Shown here one piece after another: positions 35,610 through 44,393 of a DNA stretch of 64,000 nucleotides (positions within the stretch are counted from its first letter, which is position 1; each line of letters starts with the position of its first letter). The stretch lies in the NCBI GenBank assembly GCA_020725465.1, contig DYEY01000056.1:24349-88348 (forward strand). The letters are read 5' to 3'. The notes under the pieces were generated by a model. That model saw only the letters and a program-made list of their open reading frames with translations, made no database searches and was not told the origin of the DNA. Both the position numbers and the translations under genes were made by a program. This stretch comes from Dethiobacter sp. (GTDB lineage: Bacteria > Bacillota > Dethiobacteria > Dethiobacterales > Dethiobacteraceae).

Positions 35610-38092
35610 GCATGAGACAAGAAGGCCGGGGTTTTATGACCTGGTCTTTTTTAAAAACCACCAGGGCAAGACAGGAGTGGTGGGATTACGGCGACAGGAT
35701 AACCCATATGGGGCTGTTTGACTTCATTGTGACTGACAACACCGGCAGGATTACGGGCGCTATCCCTGCCGCAGATTTGCAAAGGGTTTATCGCTGGCCC
35801 CATATTACCCATTTACTGACGGTCAGAAATGACGGGATAACCTCACGGTTCAGGGCGATTGTGGAAAATAAAAATGCCCAGGACAGGTTCATCGAAGACC
35901 TGCACCGCATCCTGGACGAGTACCCCTTTGCCGCCGGAGTAGATATCGACCTGGAAGCAGGGCCGAACGATAATCCGGACGGCGTTGTGGCCCTGGCAAA
36001 GAGGATTTATGAAGAGATTAAAGCACGGCCAAGCCAAAACTACGTCCACTGGGACTTGCCTCCCATGACCGGGGACGGCGCTCCGTCCTGGGAACGCTGG
36101 TGTGACTATAAGAGGATGGAGCCTTACTTTGATACCTGCGTCATCATGAGCTACGCTTTTGCCTGGGCAGGCAGTGCTCCAGGCCCCATCAGTCCAGTAT
36201 GGTGGATGGAAAACATATACGACTATGCAGTAACGAGAATACCAAGGGAGAAAATCTTCCTCGGTATCCCGGGTTTTGGCTTCAACTGGCGCATTGATTA
36301 CAAGCCGACAGGTTACCGGGGCAGCGGCGGGACGTTTCTGGCTATGTTGGGCTGGCAGCAGGGAGAATTTACTTTTCATGAGCAGCAGCCACGTATTCCT
36401 TTTGCCGGTTTCCTGGACGAGGAAAGCCAAAGCCCCTATCTTTTGCTTCACATATACGACTACCAGGAAGGGATGGATGCGGTACAGGTTACAAGCCCCA
36501 TTTTTAAGGTTTCCGGCCAGGTAGGCAGGGTCAGAAGAAACTACCTGGTCACCTATGAAAAAGCAGCCAGCTATGAGGTTATCGGGCAGGTTGTAGATAA
36601 AACAGGCAACGATTATGACGAAATATCCGGTGCCATGACGGTAGGCAGCGGCTGGATTTCACCGAGAGCACCGGGCTTAATTTGGGATCCTGAGGAAGAG
36701 GAATGGGTGCTTGAAGAAGAGGGTTTGGCCCTTTTTTCTTTTTCCGTCCCCCAGTCGGGAGAATATGACCTGGCGGCAAGGGTAAATCTCCCCTGGTGGA
36801 ACCGTCAGGTTTTGCAGCTGCGCCTAGACGGGACACCCATACAAATCGGGCCGTTTCCTGATTGGTATCCTCTCCACCGCCGGACGCACTGGCTAAAGGT
36901 CGGGCGTTTTTATTTATCTGCCGGAAGCCACATCCTGGAGGTGCGGGGCGAAGGCAGCCAATACGGTACCCAGTTTTGGGGCTTTAGGGTATGTGCCCAA
37001 TTCAACTTTAACATGACCGGTGGAGAGGCGACCTTTAAGTTTACCCCAAGGAGGCTAAAAGACATAAGCGGCAACTGGGTACTGCCGGAGCAGTTTATTC
37101 TGACCCCTGAGGTTTTGCGAAACGCTCCGGAGCACGCCTGGGTCTGGTATGACGATTTCAGGGACAACGCCCTGGCCTATTACAACCGCAGCGGCGGTTC
37201 CTGGAGCATTGATACAGACCCGGCAAGGCGGGTGCTCATCCAGTCTGACCAGTCAAGTTCTGACGCTCAAGCACACCTGTCCTATTACGGGTTTGGTGAC
37301 CTAAATATCAGGGCCAGGCTGCGTATGACTCAAGGAAGCGGCACGATGGGCATTGTCTTCAAAGCCCAGGGTGTTAACGACCTGTATTTATTCCTGCTGC
37401 GGCGCAGCACGCAGACGGCAGAAATCTGGCGCAGGACAGGCGGGACATGGTCAAGGCTGCAGCCGGATGTGACACAGGGCGTGAGTTTAAACACCTGGTA
37501 CACCCTGCGGGTGCGGACCCGGGGAGAGGAGCTTCACTGCTGGGTAGGTACAACCAGAGCGTTTAATGTAACGGCGGCTCTTCCGGTTTCCGGTGGCTTC
37601 GGGATACGCACCAGCAATGCGGCCTGCGAGTGCAGCGTTCTGGACGCTGGTGACCCCTATGTCTATGTGCCGCAGGAAGCGATAGATGTGGTGCTGCCGG
37701 GCGGTCATGTCCAGACACTGGGGCGCATCCAGCGCACCGGCGTAACATGGCTTGAACCCTGGGGGTATTTTCGCTTTGAAGGCCCCGGGGAAGAACCGTC
37801 AACCAGGCAGGAAAGCATTTCGACAGATTTCGACTATCTGCATACTGCTCCTTTCACGGCATTTGATGATGACAGAAACATTATTGTCCGCCTCCGAGAC
37901 CGGGGGGTTTGGCTTACACAGCTTTTCCTGGGAGATGCAAGGGGATTTTCCATAGCCCATTATTCCGATGCCGAGCATTTCGACATGCTGGCCAACCTGG
38001 CAAAACACAGGTGGAGGTTAAATGGTATCGGGTTGTGGGCTTTGGGACATCAAGATCCCCTTGTTTTTAAATATCGGGAGGGGGTGGTTTAA
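35606..38092 (+). CDS. tail-associated GH18 (SleL/YaaH-like) hydrolase with long insertion
   Basis: 828 residues from ATG 35606. The first 270 residues form a GH18 barrel of the spore-cortex-lytic (YaaH/SleL) kind: GVDIDLEAG supplies the DxDxE acid, MSYAFAWAG and IFLGIPGFGFNW follow. The final strand (GIGLWALGHQDPLVF) is at about 800-815. Between them about 500 residues contain two beta-sandwich, carbohydrate-binding-like modules. It probably degrades or binds cell-wall polysaccharide at the tail tip. Confidence 0.8.
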   Translation: MSMRQEGRGFMTWSFLKTTRARQEWWDYGDRITHMGLFDFIVTDNTGRITGAIPAADLQRVYRWPHITHLLTVRNDGITSRFRAIVENKNAQDRFIEDLHRILDEYPFAAGVDIDLEAGPNDNPDGVVALAKRIYEEIKARPSQNYVHWDLPPMTGDGAPSWERWCDYKRMEPYFDTCVIMSYAFAWAGSAPGPISPVWWMENIYDYAVTRIPREKIFLGIPGFGFNWRIDYKPTGYRGSGGTFLAMLGWQQGEFTFHEQQPRIPFAGFLDEESQSPYLLLHIYDYQEGMDAVQVTSPIFKVSGQVGRVRRNYLVTYEKAASYEVIGQVVDKTGNDYDEISGAMTVGSGWISPRAPGLIWDPEEEEWVLEEEGLALFSFSVPQSGEYDLAARVNLPWWNRQVLQLRLDGTPIQIGPFPDWYPLHRRTHWLKVGRFYLSAGSHILEVRGEGSQYGTQFWGFRVCAQFNFNMTGGEATFKFTPRRLKDISGNWVLPEQFILTPEVLRNAPEHAWVWYDDFRDNALAYYNRSGGSWSIDTDPARRVLIQSDQSSSDAQAHLSYYGFGDLNIRARLRMTQGSGTMGIVFKAQGVNDLYLFLLRRSTQTAEIWRRTGGTWSRLQPDVTQGVSLNTWYTLRVRTRGEELHCWVGTTRAFNVTAALPVSGGFGIRTSNAACECSVLDAGDPYVYVPQEAIDVVLPGGHVQTLGRIQRTGVTWLEPWGYFRFEGPGEEPSTRQESISTDFDYLHTAPFTAFDDDRNIIVRLRDRGVWLTQLFLGDARGFSIAHYSDAEHFDMLANLAKHRWRLNGIGLWALGHQDPLVFKYREGVV

Positions 38093-38160
38093 ATGAGATA
38101 AATGAGATTGTAGGGCTTTATAGGGGCGAACAAAAATCTAAATGGTTAGGAGGAAAAAAT

Positions 38161-38811
38161 ATGTCTCTTGCGCGTACACTTGGGACACATAACGCATTTG
38201 TAGTAAACAGGCTGAACACCTCTATTAGGGTGCTATCTACAAATTATAGTACAGAAATTGGAAACGTCGCTCCAAACGAATTTTTCCGCTTAAACAGGAA
38301 TTACACACATGATCTGCCGCACACTTCGTATACAGACCAGTGGTCAGAAATCGAATTTGCCCGTAATGGTCAGATGTTAAGAGGTGTGGTTGAGTTACCA
38401 CTTTTTCGAGACTGGAGTATCAGTGAGCAATTTTTAACCGATGTTCGTACTGCAGTAAGGCTAAATCGGATGACTGCCACTATTAATGGGGTTCAGCGAA
38501 CGCTAAATGTCTTTCAGGTGCAAAACAGGCAAGCCAGAGTTGTCCGCCGAGACGGAACAAATCCCATTGATTTGCCAGTTGGCACCTACGTAGGCATTGT
38601 TGATAATGCAACAATGGGTGCAACATTAAGGCATTACTGGTTCGTTAGCGCCAGAACAATATTGGTAGGCGGTGTCCCGCAATGGGTGCCTCTATACCCA
38701 CAATATTCTTGGGGCGGGCAAACTGTGGATGATGGGTTTATTGACACGGGTTTGTTGGTCGGAAACATGCCCAATACTCTTACTATACGTACAACCTTAT
38801 CAACTGTTTAA
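38161..38811 (+). CDS. hypothetical tail-end protein
   Basis: 216 residues with TAGGAGG upstream. Beta-rich with Asn/Thr-rich segments and no recognised family. It lies after the GH18 tail protein and before the leftward cargo genes, so it may be a receptor-binding or capping protein, or part of the cargo. Base composition is lower in GC than the tail genes. Confidence 0.5.
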   Translation: MSLARTLGTHNAFVVNRLNTSIRVLSTNYSTEIGNVAPNEFFRLNRNYTHDLPHTSYTDQWSEIEFARNGQMLRGVVELPLFRDWSISEQFLTDVRTAVRLNRMTATINGVQRTLNVFQVQNRQARVVRRDGTNPIDLPVGTYVGIVDNATMGATLRHYWFVSARTILVGGVPQWVPLYPQYSWGGQTVDDGFIDTGLLVGNMPNTLTIRTTLSTV

Positions 38812-38828
38812 TATCCAAAGCAATAGAA

Positions 38829-38853
38829 GAGCGGGGAGTTCATCTCCCCGCTC
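38829..38853. terminator. bidirectional terminator between convergent genes
   Basis: A perfect 10-bp stem GAGCGGGGAG with CTCCCCGCTC and 5-base loop. It ends inside the stop codon of the leftward lipoprotein gene. The rightward side lacks a strong T run, so efficiency is uncertain. Confidence 0.6.
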
Positions 38854-39625
38854 AATGTTCTAATATAACCCAGTTATCTGGCGACAAAAATGTCCTTCGG
38901 TTTTCTTTTGAGATACCTGCGTTAAGGTTAGAGGAAGAAACATAGCCCAAAGAAGCTGTAAAAAAATCCCCGATAATTAATAGATGAACGGGCTGTACCT
39001 GTTCAAACAATTCGACGCTGTCTGCTATAAACCAGCCTGCAAAAAAATGCGAGTCTGGCCACAAGGCTCGGGATTCGTAAACATCAAAAGAAACTGAGGA
39101 TGATCTCACTGAAAAGAGTTGGTGAACATCAGGGCTGGTTATTGCTTTTTTGTGAACAGGATGAGTAACGGGATTTCCGTTGTTGTCGGTAAAGAAGCTT
39201 ATGACCACTGGTGGTTTCCCCGGCGTATGTATATATAAAGAACGCTCCTGCAACCCTTTATTGCGGAGAACTGCCTCTTCTGAGTCATTTGCATCGAAAA
39301 GACCTGCCTCAACTTGTTCAAAACGAATACCCTTTTCAGGAAACGCAAGATTTGTTGTTGTGTTCAAAAGATCTTCCATAATAGGATTTGGTAACATGAA
39401 TGGGATGCCATTTAAAAACTCAAGGGCTGTATCAATACCACCTAATAGGCCAAATTCAGTTTCAGTTAATTCGCTAAACGGCAAGGACTGCCTGTCTGGG
39501 TAATCCCCTTTTTCCCGCAAAGATTGTAAGGATAATGTTCCAACTGATGTTTGACGAGTGCACCCAGACAAAATGACCAGGGCAAAAGTTATAGTCAAAA
39601 TGGCTACAGTAACAGATTTTTTCAC
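38852..39625 (-). CDS. predicted lipoprotein, phage cargo
   Basis: 257 residues from GTG 39625 with GGAGGAG upstream. Signal peptide ends in the lipobox LILSGC, so it is a membrane-anchored lipoprotein facing outward. No domain recognised. Encoded against the late genes and coupled (GTGA overlap) to the upstream GH18 gene, which marks the two as a lysogenic-conversion operon. Confidence 0.7.
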   Translation of the reverse strand: MKKSVTVAILTITFALVILSGCTRQTSVGTLSLQSLREKGDYPDRQSLPFSELTETEFGLLGGIDTALEFLNGIPFMLPNPIMEDLLNTTTNLAFPEKGIRFEQVEAGLFDANDSEEAVLRNKGLQERSLYIHTPGKPPVVISFFTDNNGNPVTHPVHKKAITSPDVHQLFSVRSSSVSFDVYESRALWPDSHFFAGWFIADSVELFEQVQPVHLLIIGDFFTASLGYVSSSNLNAGISKENRRTFLSPDNWVILEH

Positions 39626-40872
39626 AAGCTACTCCTCCTTGCAATTGTTTGCTTAATTGTCGTCCACATATCGTTTGTAACCAGACCCAGCCTCCAGAGA
39701 GAGATGCCCTGCAATTGATAATGCTTGGCTATCCCGATTTTCTCAAGGATGCTTTCTCCAGTTTCGCTTGGAGCGGAAATAGCCAGGACAAGTTTTTCCC
39801 GGGGGACAACGGTTAATGCCATTTCGACCGCTTCTACGATACGTTCAGCTGGCTCCGGTCTTTGACCATAGTCGTGCGCCATGATAATAATGCGGTCCGC
39901 CAATTTGCCAAGGGATTCGTAATCATAGCCGAGGAAAGCGCTGTTTGGAGGATGTATGGTTAAAGTCAAGGTTTTCCCGGCATCATTCAGTTTTGGTGCC
40001 AGCAGGGAAACAAAGCGGGTAAAGCTGTCGCGCGCATTTAACCTTAAACCCTCCATATTTAAGTTTACTCCATGGTACAGGGCGGATTCCAGGACAATAG
40101 CAGCAATGAGGTTATCGACAGCCTGCTCATCCTCCAGCAGCCTAGTAAGCATACCATCACGGTTTTCCTCATGGACAACCATTTCTGTACGCAGAGAATA
40201 AAGGCTTGCTGCCGTGAGGACATCCTGCCACCCTGCAGGCCGTTGCCAGGCATTCCTGGTGCTGCGTGTCAGGAGGTTGCCGTGCTCGTCAATGGTATAC
40301 CAGCCCAACGCCAGTTCGCTTACGATATCAGTGTTGCCGGCGGAAGTAACCGGGTAGGCTGTGCCAAACAGGTTTGTCCAACTGCTTGTTTGCGCATCTC
40401 CCAGGGCATAAAAACCGATCACAGGCATCGGGGCGGGAGGAGATGCCATGCGTACCGTCATGGTTTCGGCGTTCCAGTTTACCTGGCAACCGAATGCTTC
40501 GCTGAAGAACCTTAGTGGGATTAATGTCCGTTCTTTCAGGATAAGCGGGGGTGTGTCAAGGATGACTGCCGAACCGTTTACCCAGGCTGTCTGGTTGTCA
40601 ATTTGGAGTAAAACCCTGGTTCCGCTGTTTTCTGCTGCAACAGTCCGTGTGGTGCCGTCCCAGGTTACGCTAACATTCAGGGCCTCCGCAATAAAACGAA
40701 AAGGGACTAATGTCCGCCCGTTTACTATTTGTGGTGACACATCAAACTGTACCGGCAGCCCGTCAAGCAGGACGGTGATTTCCTTGGAACTGGCAGATAC
40801 CGTTCTGGTTGGCAGCACGACTAAAAGTATGGCTAAGAAGAAAGTTGTTATAATTATTGCTTGCCGTTTCAT
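39622..40872 (-). CDS. secreted copper-amine-oxidase-N/GH18-like protein
   Basis: 416 residues from ATG 40872, with AAAGGAGGG upstream and an N-terminal signal (MKRQAIIITTFFLAILLVVL). Residues about 30-145 contain two copper-amine-oxidase N-like repeats (NGRTLVPFRFIAEAL and ERTLIPLRFFSEAF), common in clostridial surface proteins. The rest is GH18-like: VNLNMEG, where Asp of DxDxE is Asn but Glu is kept, IIIMAHDYG and ISLWRLGLVT. May act on cell wall or spore coat. Confidence 0.75.
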   Translation of the reverse strand: MKRQAIIITTFFLAILLVVLPTRTVSASSKEITVLLDGLPVQFDVSPQIVNGRTLVPFRFIAEALNVSVTWDGTTRTVAAENSGTRVLLQIDNQTAWVNGSAVILDTPPLILKERTLIPLRFFSEAFGCQVNWNAETMTVRMASPPAPMPVIGFYALGDAQTSSWTNLFGTAYPVTSAGNTDIVSELALGWYTIDEHGNLLTRSTRNAWQRPAGWQDVLTAASLYSLRTEMVVHEENRDGMLTRLLEDEQAVDNLIAAIVLESALYHGVNLNMEGLRLNARDSFTRFVSLLAPKLNDAGKTLTLTIHPPNSAFLGYDYESLGKLADRIIIMAHDYGQRPEPAERIVEAVEMALTVVPREKLVLAISAPSETGESILEKIGIAKHYQLQGISLWRLGLVTNDMWTTIKQTIARRSSL

Positions 40873-40971
40873 TTGTAACAACCCTCCTTTACCGGTTATT
40901 TTAACCTTTTTTTTGTGGAGGATAAAGCTAAAAATTTTTAACATTCTCTGTTGCGAAGAGGAGGCGTGGTT

Positions 40972-41181
40972 ATGGATAGCTTAGTACAACTCATTAACTC
41001 GGTAGGGTTCCCAATTTTTGTGGCAGTGTATCTGCTTTTACGTTTGGAGCCTACCATGAGAGAACTGCAAAAAACCATTGCTGTGCTTGCGATTATCATT
41101 GCTAAATGCAATGACATCGAGTATGCGGAGATGCGGCGTATGGTAGGCAACTTTAACGGAGACTCGGAAAGGGGGATTTAA
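40972..41181 (+). CDS. YvrJ-like small membrane protein
   Basis: 69 residues with AGAGGAGG upstream. VGFPIFVAVYLLLRLEPTM is a single span plus the YvrJ pattern, seen next to phage holins and amidases. Followed with one-base overlap by the endolysin. Confidence 0.7.
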   Translation: MDSLVQLINSVGFPIFVAVYLLLRLEPTMRELQKTIAVLAIIIAKCNDIEYAEMRRMVGNFNGDSERGI

Positions 41182-41888
41182 TGATGGTAAAGTTGTTTTT
41201 TGACCCTGGCCATGGGGGAAGACAGCCAGGCGCAGTGGGAAATGGGATTCAGGAGAAGGATATAAACCTAAAAATTGCACTGGCTGTGGGGCAGCAGATA
41301 ACAAAAGAATATGAGGCTGAAGTGCTTTACTCCCGGACAACGGATGTGGAAGTGGCTTTGAGTGAACGGTCACGTATGGCAAACCAGGCAGGGGCTGACC
41401 TGTTTGTTTCGTTCCATTCTAACGGGTTTAACGACAGCAGTGTCCACGGATATGAAGATTTTATCTTCACCAGCCCGATGCCCCGCACTGTCCAAATTCG
41501 TGATGTCTTCCACAGCGAAGTTTCTGCTGTATGGGTAAAACGCGGCAGACGTAACCGGGGCAAAAAGCAGGCCAATTTTGCTGTGCTGCGGGAGACCAGG
41601 ATGTCAGCTATATTGGTGGAGAACGGTTTTGTAACAAATCCGCAAGATGCAACACTTTTAAAAAACGAAGATTTCCTAAAGGAACTTGTCGCTGCCCATG
41701 TTGCTGGTATTGCCAAAGCTATGGGCCTAAAGAAAAAAGATACAGCACCACCTTCTTCCCAACCAGAAACGGGAAAGCTTTACAGGGTACAGGTCGGGGC
41801 ATTCCGCAACCGGGACAATGCTGAAAGGCTTGTCAGGCAACTAAAAGAAAAAGGCTTCGATGCCTTTATTAGGGAGGTTGATGCATGA
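41181..41888 (+). CDS. N-acetylmuramoyl-L-alanine amidase with SPOR domain (endolysin)
   Basis: 235 residues. Amidase-3 fold with zinc ligands in DPGHGG, FVSFHSN and ENGFVTNP. A C-terminal SPOR repeat (LYRVQVGAFRNRDNAERLV, about 200-232) binds denuded peptidoglycan. Cleaves the amide between muramic acid and peptide during lysis. No signal peptide, so release needs the holin encoded next. Confidence 0.92.
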   Translation: MMVKLFFDPGHGGRQPGAVGNGIQEKDINLKIALAVGQQITKEYEAEVLYSRTTDVEVALSERSRMANQAGADLFVSFHSNGFNDSSVHGYEDFIFTSPMPRTVQIRDVFHSEVSAVWVKRGRRNRGKKQANFAVLRETRMSAILVENGFVTNPQDATLLKNEDFLKELVAAHVAGIAKAMGLKKKDTAPPSSQPETGKLYRVQVGAFRNRDNAERLVRQLKEKGFDAFIREVDA

Positions 41889-42145
41889 TGAACGAAGTCC
41901 TTGCATTCGCAACTGTTATTCTGCCTATTGTCACCGCTGTGGTAGAAGCAGTGAAACGTGGGCTGCACCTGGACACCCGGTATGCTCCACTACTGTCTAT
42001 AATACTGGGCATAGCTATTGGCGTTCTGGCTTACCCGTTTACAGATTTTGGCCTGGTGGAAAGGCTGTGGGCCGGTGCTTTGGCGGGACTTGGAGCAATG
42101 GGTTTGTTTGACTTGGGGCAGAAAATTAAACATACTCTCCTTTAG
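41885..42145 (+). CDS. holin
   Basis: 86 residues with two hydrophobic spans (about 6-22 and 36-55) and a third weaker one (about 63-78), coupled to the endolysin by ATGA overlap. Size and position fit a membrane-permeabilising holin. Its stop overlaps the stop of the convergent HTH gene by two bases, leaving no space for a terminator. Confidence 0.75.
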   Translation: MMNEVLAFATVILPIVTAVVEAVKRGLHLDTRYAPLLSIILGIAIGVLAYPFTDFGLVERLWAGALAGLGAMGLFDLGQKIKHTLL

Positions 42146-42564
42146 TGCTCCAGGGCTTTTAGGTACTTATGCAGTATGGTAAGATACCTTTCAAGAGGGA
42201 CATGCCTGTCCATCTCCCAGTGGCGCAGGGTTTTTTCGTCCACGCCGAGGATGCGGGCAAGCTCCCGCTTTGTCCATCCGTGATAAAGCCGTGCCTTTTT
42301 GATGCGTCGACCCAGAGTGTTTTCCGGCAGAGACTCAAACTGGCCAAGATAGGCGACCGGTACTCCCAGCAGATCGGACAATTTTCTTAAATTCGGCAAA
42401 GCAGCAGTGGTTTTTCCGGCCTCCAGGCAGCTGATTGCAACAGTGCTCAAACCTGCGGCAGCGGCTAAATCGTTGATGGTCATTCCTTTAGCTACCCTTG
42501 CCTGGCGAAGGCGAGCTCCGGGGGAGTCTCCAACCCATAGGTGACCCAGCAGCCAGGGGGGCAT
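42142..42564 (-). CDS. double-HTH regulator; joins integrase frame in excised phage
   Basis: 140 residues with two XRE-like helix-turn-helix units: about 16-75 (LRQARVAKGMTINDLAAAAG) and about 86-137 (IKKARLYHGWTKRELARILG). The ATG at 42564 has no clear ribosome site. Reading across the rebuilt attP in the excised circle gives integrase, 16 linker residues and this protein in one open frame (687 residues), so it might be a C-terminal part of the integrase in the phage form. In the lysogen it is either translated alone or silent. Confidence 0.7.
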   Translation of the reverse strand: MPPWLLGHLWVGDSPGARLRQARVAKGMTINDLAAAAGLSTVAISCLEAGKTTAALPNLRKLSDLLGVPVAYLGQFESLPENTLGRRIKKARLYHGWTKRELARILGVDEKTLRHWEMDRHVPLERYLTILHKYLKALEH

Positions 42565-42592
42565 TTTTGTCCGCCGCTCTATAGAGAAGTAA

Positions 42593-42634
42593 AGGTTGTT
42601 CTCTGCATGCTTGTCCCTGCGGCCTGCTGTCCGA
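42593..42634. other. attR: right prophage junction
   Basis: Phage sequence ends before TG (42612-42613), after which comM resumes with TCCCTGCGG, coding Cys-Pro-Cys-Gly. Paired with attL at 2373-2374. Flanking positions agree only in scattered bases, so TG is the only match that restores comM. Confidence 0.85.
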
Positions 42635-43085
42635 CCCCGGTGCCCAATGCGCCTGCAGCGACTGGCAGGTGGCCCGCTACCGCCAAAAAGTATCCGGACC
42701 GCTCCTGGATAGGGTGGATATGTTTATCGATGTGCCGCGGCTGCGCTTTGAGGAGGTAAGCAGCAGCGGTGAGGCCGAATCGTCCACCGCTATCGCCAGC
42801 AGGGTAAAGCAGGCCCTGGAAAAACAACAGCGCCGCCTGCGCAGGGAAAAAATCAACCGCAATTCCCAGATGGGGCCACAGCATGTGCAGAAATACTGCC
42901 AGCTGGATACGGCAGGCCGGGACCTGATGCGGCAGGCTTTTCACCGGCTTCACCTCAGTGCCCGGGCTTACGACCGGATTCTGAAAGTGGCGCGAACGGT
43001 AGCTGACCTGGACGATTCGGACAAAATTTGCCCGCGCCACCTGGCTGAAGCCATCAGCTACCGGCAAAGCATGGCACGGTCTTAA
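42612..43085 (+). pseudogene. comM: comM/yifB 3' part, separated by prophage
   Basis: The 157-residue C-terminal section: CPCG zinc-like motif, then YRQKVSGPLLDRVDM and the C-terminal helical domain (LSARAYDRILKVARTVADL). No start of its own is expected, though GTG 42669 could be used. The full gene would be restored by exact excision of the prophage, giving about 502 residues. Confidence 0.92.
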
Positions 43086-43219
43086 AAACGCCCTTTTGGC
43101 TCTTGGCTGCCGGCACCCGCAGGTATTCAGGCAGCACTCACAGGGCACGGCAGTTGCCACCGGCAGGAATTAGCGAAAAAGGATAGAATCTCTTATTATC
43201 AGAAAAACGGAGGATATCT

Positions 43220-43858
43220 ATGAGCACATGTGCAAGTTGCAGGGCCTACCGCTGCCGGGATGGCGATAACTACCCCAATTACTGTCCTTCCCTGCAGGAG
43301 GCGGAGCTGTTGAAGAGCGCCGCCGGGAGATACAGCGGGGAAGATCTGCGCACAGCCAGGGTTGCCGCGTTGGTGGAGGCTGCCGGCTACGGACACTGGC
43401 CAAGGGCGCGGGAAATTATGGAGTTTGCCGCCAGGATGGGATATAATAAAATCGGGCTGGCTTTCTGCCTGGGCTTGCGGGAGGAAGCCAGAATATTTTC
43501 CGAAGTGCTGCAGCATAACGGCTTCACTGTCAATTCGGCCATCTGCAAGGCCGGCGCCGTTGCCAAGGAGGAGATTGGTGTCCGGCCGGAGGAAAAGCTT
43601 TGCCCCGGCAGTTTTGAACCGATGTGTAACCCGGTTGCTCAGGCCAACCTGCTTGATGCCGCTGGAAGCCGGCTTAACGTGATTCTTGGGCTGTGCGTGG
43701 GGCATGATACACTGTTCATTAAGCATTCCAGGGCTCCGGTGACGGTGCTGGCGGCCAAGGACAGGGTGCTGGCCCACAACCCCCTGGGGGCCCTTTATGC
43801 TGGCCACTACTTTCGGGGCAAGCTGGACCTGGCGCCGGAACAAGAAAAAAGCCGCTAG
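43220..43858 (+). CDS. DUF1847 metal-binding protein
   Basis: 212 residues with ACGGAGG upstream. Two N-terminal Cys motifs (CASC, CRDGDNYPNYC) plus later conserved Cys (CLGL, ICKAGA, MCNPV, CVGHD) match DUF1847, a Cys-rich family of anaerobes. Role unknown. Follows comM on the same strand and converges on the Nudix gene, whose stop overlaps its own. Confidence 0.85.
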   Translation: MSTCASCRAYRCRDGDNYPNYCPSLQEAELLKSAAGRYSGEDLRTARVAALVEAAGYGHWPRAREIMEFAARMGYNKIGLAFCLGLREEARIFSEVLQHNGFTVNSAICKAGAVAKEEIGVRPEEKLCPGSFEPMCNPVAQANLLDAAGSRLNVILGLCVGHDTLFIKHSRAPVTVLAAKDRVLAHNPLGALYAGHYFRGKLDLAPEQEKSR

Positions 43859-44286
43859 TCCACGGCTTTCTCGTAATCTGATACCAGTATGGCGTGCAGC
43901 TTGTCAAGGGTTACACGGTTATTGTCCCAGTGCAACATTGCCCGTGCCTGCCGGTAGGGCAACCAGATGTAATCGGTGTGCTCAAAGGACAGGTTTATTT
44001 CCGGCCGGGTCTCCACCTCCACCGCCAACACGGAAACGGCGCACTTAACACCGTTCATGTTGATATAAAAGAAATGCTTGGGGTCGACCACGCGCTTAAA
44101 TACTGACACACCGGTTTCCTCCAGTAGCTCGCGCAGCGCCGCTTGGCGGTTGATTTCCGGTTCCTCAATAAACCCGGTTACCGGCTGCCAGTAGCCGCCC
44201 AGTTCGCTGTTCCTTTTGAGCAAAAGGTAGCAGGGACCATGAGTGTCCATATGGAACAGGAAGACCATGATGCAGCGCGCCATATT
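43855..44286 (-). CDS. Nudix hydrolase
   Basis: 143 residues from ATG 44286 (GGGGGTG upstream). Nudix box GFIEEPEINRQAALRELLEETGV is complete (G-x5-E-x7-REL-x-EE-x-G). Likely a nucleoside-diphosphate-linked phosphohydrolase, similar in size to dihydroneopterin triphosphate or dATP pyrophosphatase; the exact substrate cannot be told. Confidence 0.9.
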   Translation of the reverse strand, partial: NMARCIMVFLFHMDTHGPCYLLLKRNSELGGYWQPVTGFIEEPEINRQAALRELLEETGVSVFKRVVDPKHFFYINMNGVKCAVSVLAVEVETRPEINLSFEHTDYIWLPYRQARAMLHWDNNRVTLDKLHAILVSDYEKAVD

Positions 44287-44393
44287 ATCACCCCCATAAT
44301 TTACTATAACTTTTGGGGGAGCCGCGGGCAACCCCTTTTGTTTTCAGTTTTATTTATATCAGGAATACATCGCCGCTTCTCTTTGGAGGTATT

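Larger units (their letters stand above)
2375..42613. mobile_element. siphovirus-type prophage inserted in comM
   Basis: About 40.2 kb lies between the two halves of comM. It carries a serine integrase, lysogeny switch, replication and recombination genes, terminase, portal, capsid, tail chaperones with frameshift, tape measure, Dit/Tal-type tail genes, amidase and holin in the usual order. There is no tail sheath gene, and Dit and Tal-like genes follow the tape measure, so a long non-contractile tail is expected. Apart from the damaged 5' end of the 7374-7933 gene no structural gene is broken, so the prophage may be inducible; that is an inference. Confidence 0.95.
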
